A stretch of DNA of 64,000 nucleotides from NCBI GenBank assembly GCA_964598845.1, contig CAZRDM010000002.1:62001-126000 (forward strand). Reading direction: 5' to 3'. This DNA is from FEN-987 sp964598845 (GTDB lineage: Archaea; Thermoproteota; Bathyarchaeia; 40CM-2-53-6). Made by a program: the position numbers and the translations under genes. Every line of letters begins with the position of its first letter. Positions within the stretch are counted from its first letter, which is position 1. The notes under the pieces were generated by a model. The model saw only the letters and a program-made list of their open reading frames with translations. It made no database searches and was not told the DNA's origin. This document shows, one piece after another, positions 61,146-64,000 of this stretch.

Positions 61146-61733
61146 CCAAGCGCAAAGTGGGCGGGTGGTTGTGCGATTGCCCTGATTTCGTTCACCGTAA
61201 GGTTCAGTGTAAGCATATTTGGGCTATTCAAATCAGTTTGACGGTTCGGAAAGAGGTTGAGGCTAGGGTTATCGAACCGATGACTGATGTTCATGCCTGT
61301 ATCTTCTGTAGGTCTGAGCAGATCATTAAGTGGGCGTTCGGCACAACAAGTATGGTGACATTCAGAAGTTCGCGTGTAAATCCTGTGGGAAGTTCTTCAC
61401 AGTCAACTTTGGCTTCGAGGAAATGAAGCACAACCCGCGATGCAACTATACTTCTCAGGCGAATCACTACGGAATACGGTGAGATCGTTACGGATGATTG
61501 GCGTAGAAGTTTCGCCGAGAACGATTCTCAGATGGATCGACAAATACACAGCCGATGTTCGGTCACTACTAGAACTTGGGAAAGCGGTTGCGGGCGAGAA
61601 GCCAAAGACATTCACTACGGATGGTACTGCCAACTTTGTGCTCGCCCCGGTCACCAAGGCTACCCGATCCTTGAAGGAAAGAACCGGCATTGAACATGAC
61701 CATGATGATTTTGAAGAGCGTTCACACATATAG
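61133..61733 (+). mobile_element. transposase remnant B, SWIM zinc-finger type, frameshifted
   Basis: Three frames make one decayed transposase. First, WLCDCPDFVHRKVQCKHIWA is a SWIM zinc finger and CIFCRSEQIIKW starts a second zinc site. Then, in another frame, RHNKYGDIQKFACKSCGKFF completes that site. Then, in the third, YFSGESLRNTVRSLRMIG and the DDE start FTTDGTANFVLAP. Two frameshifts and a missing C-terminus show it is inactive. The IS family is not sure; similar transposases occur in thaumarchaea. Confidence 0.75.
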
Positions 61734-61769
61734 GTTCACATTCCACACGTAAGGCCAGGGACCTCTCAA

Positions 61770-62291
61770 ATGGCCGGATTGGAACTTCGCGAACAGATAT
61801 TCACGCTAATCTATTCACAGAGGAAACCTGAGTACGCGATCCTTCAACTCAATCGCATCATTAAGGCAGACCCAGAAAACAGCCAGGCCCTGGCACTGAA
61901 AGCATATGCCCTAAACAAACTCGCGAACGCTCGGAGGGAATGGGAATATTCTCGACAGGCTTTGGACTACGCAGAGAAAGCGTTAGCCCTGAGCCCTGAC
62001 GACGATATCGCACTTACCAGCAAAGGCTGGACACTCATAGACCTCGGAAGGGCAAAGGAAGCGTTGTCACCGCTCGAACGGGCAACTAAAGTTAACCCCA
62101 ACAATGAATATGCATGGTACAATCTCGCTTGGGCACAGTATCTGAGTGGGAACGCGTCGGCCTCTACACAGTCCATCATGAAAGCCCTTCAAATCAGTCC
62201 CGGTAACGCTATCATGATGGAAGGCAAGAAGATGATGGAAAGGGGTGATATCCCCTCGCACCTAAAGAAGCACGGTCCGGTTGTGAAATGA
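61770..62291 (+). CDS. tetratricopeptide repeat protein
   Basis: A 173-residue TPR protein with about three to four repeats: AILQLNRIIKADPENSQALALKAYALNKLANA, then DYAEKALALSPDDDIALTSKGWTLIDLGRAK, and ALSPLERATKVNPNNEYAWYNLAWAQYLSG. TPRs mediate protein contacts, and no catalytic domain is attached. Start ATG 61770. The partner is unknown. It lies just after the transposase remnant. Confidence 0.85.
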   Translation: MAGLELREQIFTLIYSQRKPEYAILQLNRIIKADPENSQALALKAYALNKLANARREWEYSRQALDYAEKALALSPDDDIALTSKGWTLIDLGRAKEALSPLERATKVNPNNEYAWYNLAWAQYLSGNASASTQSIMKALQISPGNAIMMEGKKMMERGDIPSHLKKHGPVVK

Positions 62292-62527
62292 AACTCGCTT
62301 TCTGACTGCTTGACGAGTTCATGACCGGTCATCTAGGAGACCAGCAAGCTCATCAGGTTGCCAGACTCATGGCTAGTTCAATTGGGGCCGATCTCTTCTC
62401 ATGCTTTCGATTGATCCAAGCTGTTCTGAAGCCGATACTCTGTGTTGGTGCAGTATCGTAGCGAAATTTTCACGACACATGCAATATTTCTTTGGGTTTG
62501 CAGCATGGCTTTTGAAGTGGATGAAGA

Positions 62528-64000
62528 CTAGCCCTTTGTCACGCCGACTGGCACTAGTCTGGCGACTTTGGTTCCTATTCCAAGTTGGTGACTGACATCA
62601 GCAACGCTGTCCACGTCCTTGTAAGCCTCTGGGGCCTCCTCGCTAACAGTTCCCAGGTTCTCGGCGCGGATCACTATTCCTTTCTTGGAAAGCATGTCTT
62701 CTACGGCTCGCGGCGGGTTCCGTCTCTTTGCCGCTGCTCTGCTCATGAATCTGCCAGCCCCGTGAGCGGTTGTACCGAAGCTTACCTCCATTGCTTTGGG
62801 TGTGCCGATCAAGACCCATGAAGCCGTCCCCATGCTTCCAGGAATCAGCACTGGCTGACCGATCTCCCGGTACTCCGGGGGAATAGCTGGATGTCCCGGA
62901 GGAAAGGCCCTCGTAGCACCTTTCCTGTGAACATACACCTTCTTCCTCCCACCATCCACTGCATGCTCTTCTATCTTTGCAATGTTGTGCGCAACATCAT
63001 AGATGAGCGTCATATCAAGCTGGTCAGCTCGCTTACCGAATGTCCTCTCGAAAGATTCGCGAGTCCAATGTGTAATCATCTGCCTGTTGACCCAAGCGAA
63101 ATTTGCCGCCGACGACATAGCTCCGATGTAGTCTTCGACTTCGTTGCTGTTGGCAGGGGCGCAAGCCAACTGCCTATCCGGCAACTTGATCCCGTACTTG
63201 TAGACTGCTCGTTCCATCACTCTCAGGTAGTCACTGCATACTTGATAACCGAATCCCCGACTTCCAGTATGGACCAAGACGAAGATCTGCCCCTCTTTCT
63301 TGATACCCAACTTCTCGGCAACAGGTGCGTCGAAGATCTTGTCCACTTTCTCTATCTCAAGAAAGTGATTGCCGCTCCCCAAGCTTCCAAGCTGCGGGCT
63401 TCCCCGCTGCTTCGCCACAGTCGAGACCTTGTCGGGATTGGCTGTTTCCATGCATCCGTTCTCTTCGCAATGCAGCTCATCCTCAGCCCAGCCATATCCG
63501 TGGTCAATAGCCCACTCAACGCCCTCGGTTGTAACCTTCTCCAAATCGCCTGCGGAGATCTTGCCAATCTTTCCTCGACTTCCGAGGCCCGAGGGAACAT
63601 TCATGAACAGAACATCCAACAGTTTCCCAAGAACAGGACGCACATCAGCCTCGGAGAGGTTAGTTCTGATCAATCTCACGCCGCAGTTTATGTCGTATCC
63701 GATTCCCCCGGGGCTTACGACTCCTTCATTGTAGTCGCTTGCGGCAACGCCCCCGATGGGGAAACCGTAGCCTTCGTGGCCATCAGGCATAGTTATGGCC
63801 CATTTGTATAGACCTGGAAGAGTCGCAACATTAGCACATTGCTGCAATGTGGCATCTGAGCGCATCTTTTCGACTAGGGCATCGTCGGCGTAAATTCGAC
63901 CGGGAACACGCATTCCGTGTTGAGCATCTTTAGGTATCTCCCAGATACATTTGTCAATTCGGTGGAGAGGAACCTGAACTGATCCACGACCGTAGGCTGC
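62528..64000 (-). CDS. rtcB: RNA-splicing ligase RtcB (5' end beyond window)
   Basis: At least 490 residues of RtcB, which joins tRNA exons after intron removal by linking a 2',3'-cyclic phosphate or 3'-phosphate end to a 5'-OH end. Metal and guanylate motifs are GGIGYDINCGVRLIRTN, QLGSLGSGNHFLEIEKVD, VHTGSRGFGYQVCSDYL and FGTTAHGAGRFMSRAAAKRR with the guanylated His. The ATG at 63913 is internal: the same frame continues upstream as VQVPLHRIDKCIWEIPKDAQ, the normal N-terminus, to the window edge without a start. It is the enzyme needed to splice the intron-bearing tRNA-Asn here. Confidence 0.96.
   Translation of the reverse strand, partial: AAYGRGSVQVPLHRIDKCIWEIPKDAQHGMRVPGRIYADDALVEKMRSDATLQQCANVATLPGLYKWAITMPDGHEGYGFPIGGVAASDYNEGVVSPGGIGYDINCGVRLIRTNLSEADVRPVLGKLLDVLFMNVPSGLGSRGKIGKISAGDLEKVTTEGVEWAIDHGYGWAEDELHCEENGCMETANPDKVSTVAKQRGSPQLGSLGSGNHFLEIEKVDKIFDAPVAEKLGIKKEGQIFVLVHTGSRGFGYQVCSDYLRVMERAVYKYGIKLPDRQLACAPANSNEVEDYIGAMSSAANFAWVNRQMITHWTRESFERTFGKRADQLDMTLIYDVAHNIAKIEEHAVDGGRKKVYVHRKGATRAFPPGHPAIPPEYREIGQPVLIPGSMGTASWVLIGTPKAMEVSFGTTAHGAGRFMSRAAAKRRNPPRAVEDMLSKKGIVIRAENLGTVSEEAPEAYKDVDSVADVSHQLGIGTKVARLVPVGVTKG

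Noticed and set aside
62891..63811. 306-residue open frame opposite rtcB
   Set aside because: It is the antisense shadow of RtcB; the sense frame has all RtcB motifs and the antisense translation matches no family.
1..64000. CRISPR arrays, rRNA genes, long tandem repeats, prophage
   Set aside because: No regularly spaced direct repeats, rRNA-like stretches, integrases or phage structural genes were seen.

Overview
The window is archaeal. It carries TATA-binding protein, aIF2-beta, aIF1A, ribosomal protein S8e, SRP19, Rio1 kinase, a Pno1-like KH protein, topoisomerase VI A and B, a V-type ATPase subunit I, RtcB, the PIN-domain ATPase PINA and a tRNA-Asn gene split by introns. TTG and GTG starts are frequent, genes overlap by 4-20 bases, and TATA-like boxes precede several units. 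The mix (SMC with ScpA/ScpB, an FtsZ-like protein with a broken T7 loop, PINA, bacterial-type LeuC/LeuD and AroB) suggests a TACK-group archaeon such as a Bathyarchaeia or Nitrososphaeria relative. The lineage is inference and is not proven here.

Layout: 1-1.4 kb, MTA phosphorylase (cut by the left edge) and cis-prenyltransferase. 1.7-7.4 kb, smc-scpA-scpB, S8e and SRP19. 7.4-11.2 kb, a decayed moeA, a zinc-ribbon membrane protein, the multi-intron tRNA-Asn, TBP, a small membrane protein and a V4R protein. 11.3-15.5 kb, an aromatic operon (split transketolase, DAHP synthase, dehydroquinate synthase). 15.6-28.1 kb, branched-chain amino acid synthesis: ilvE, leuCD, ilvD and the ilvB-ilvN-ilvC-leuB-leuA run. 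28.3-38.8 kb, a GNAT enzyme, a CBS/HPF-like protein, ATPase subunit I, a TrmB-like regulator, a KaiC-like protein, an MFS carrier and Top6. 38.8-43.8 kb, KH protein, Rio1, aIF1A, DUF424, aIF2-beta, MetG and PHP. 43.8-54.8 kb, FtsZ-like, MoaD, glycine decarboxylase, a left-handed beta-helix protein, a ribophorin-I-like membrane protein, a coiled-coil protein, PINA and Nudix. 54.9-62.3 kb, a looser region with three damaged genes, two transposase remnants, a peroxiredoxin and Hsp20. RtcB runs off the right edge.

The most striking signal is a set of three short leader reading frames, too short for ordinary gene calling, just upstream of the aromatic operon, ilvB and ilvE. The aromatic leader is rich in Tyr and Phe codons; the two branched-chain leaders are rich in Leu, Ile and Val codons and both end Ile-Ile-Leu-Gln-stop with synonymous codon differences. 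In all three the stop codon is TAG followed by CTCG, and the G of that TAG begins the 5' arm of a hairpin lying between leader and structural gene. This looks like ribosome-mediated attenuation of amino acid biosynthesis in an archaeon, which I do not know to have been described.

Other notable points are a tRNA-Asn with three introns that each fold into a bulge-helix-bulge, a homologue-like match to the eukaryotic oligosaccharyltransferase subunit ribophorin I, and paired palindromes bracketing the Hsp20 TATA box.
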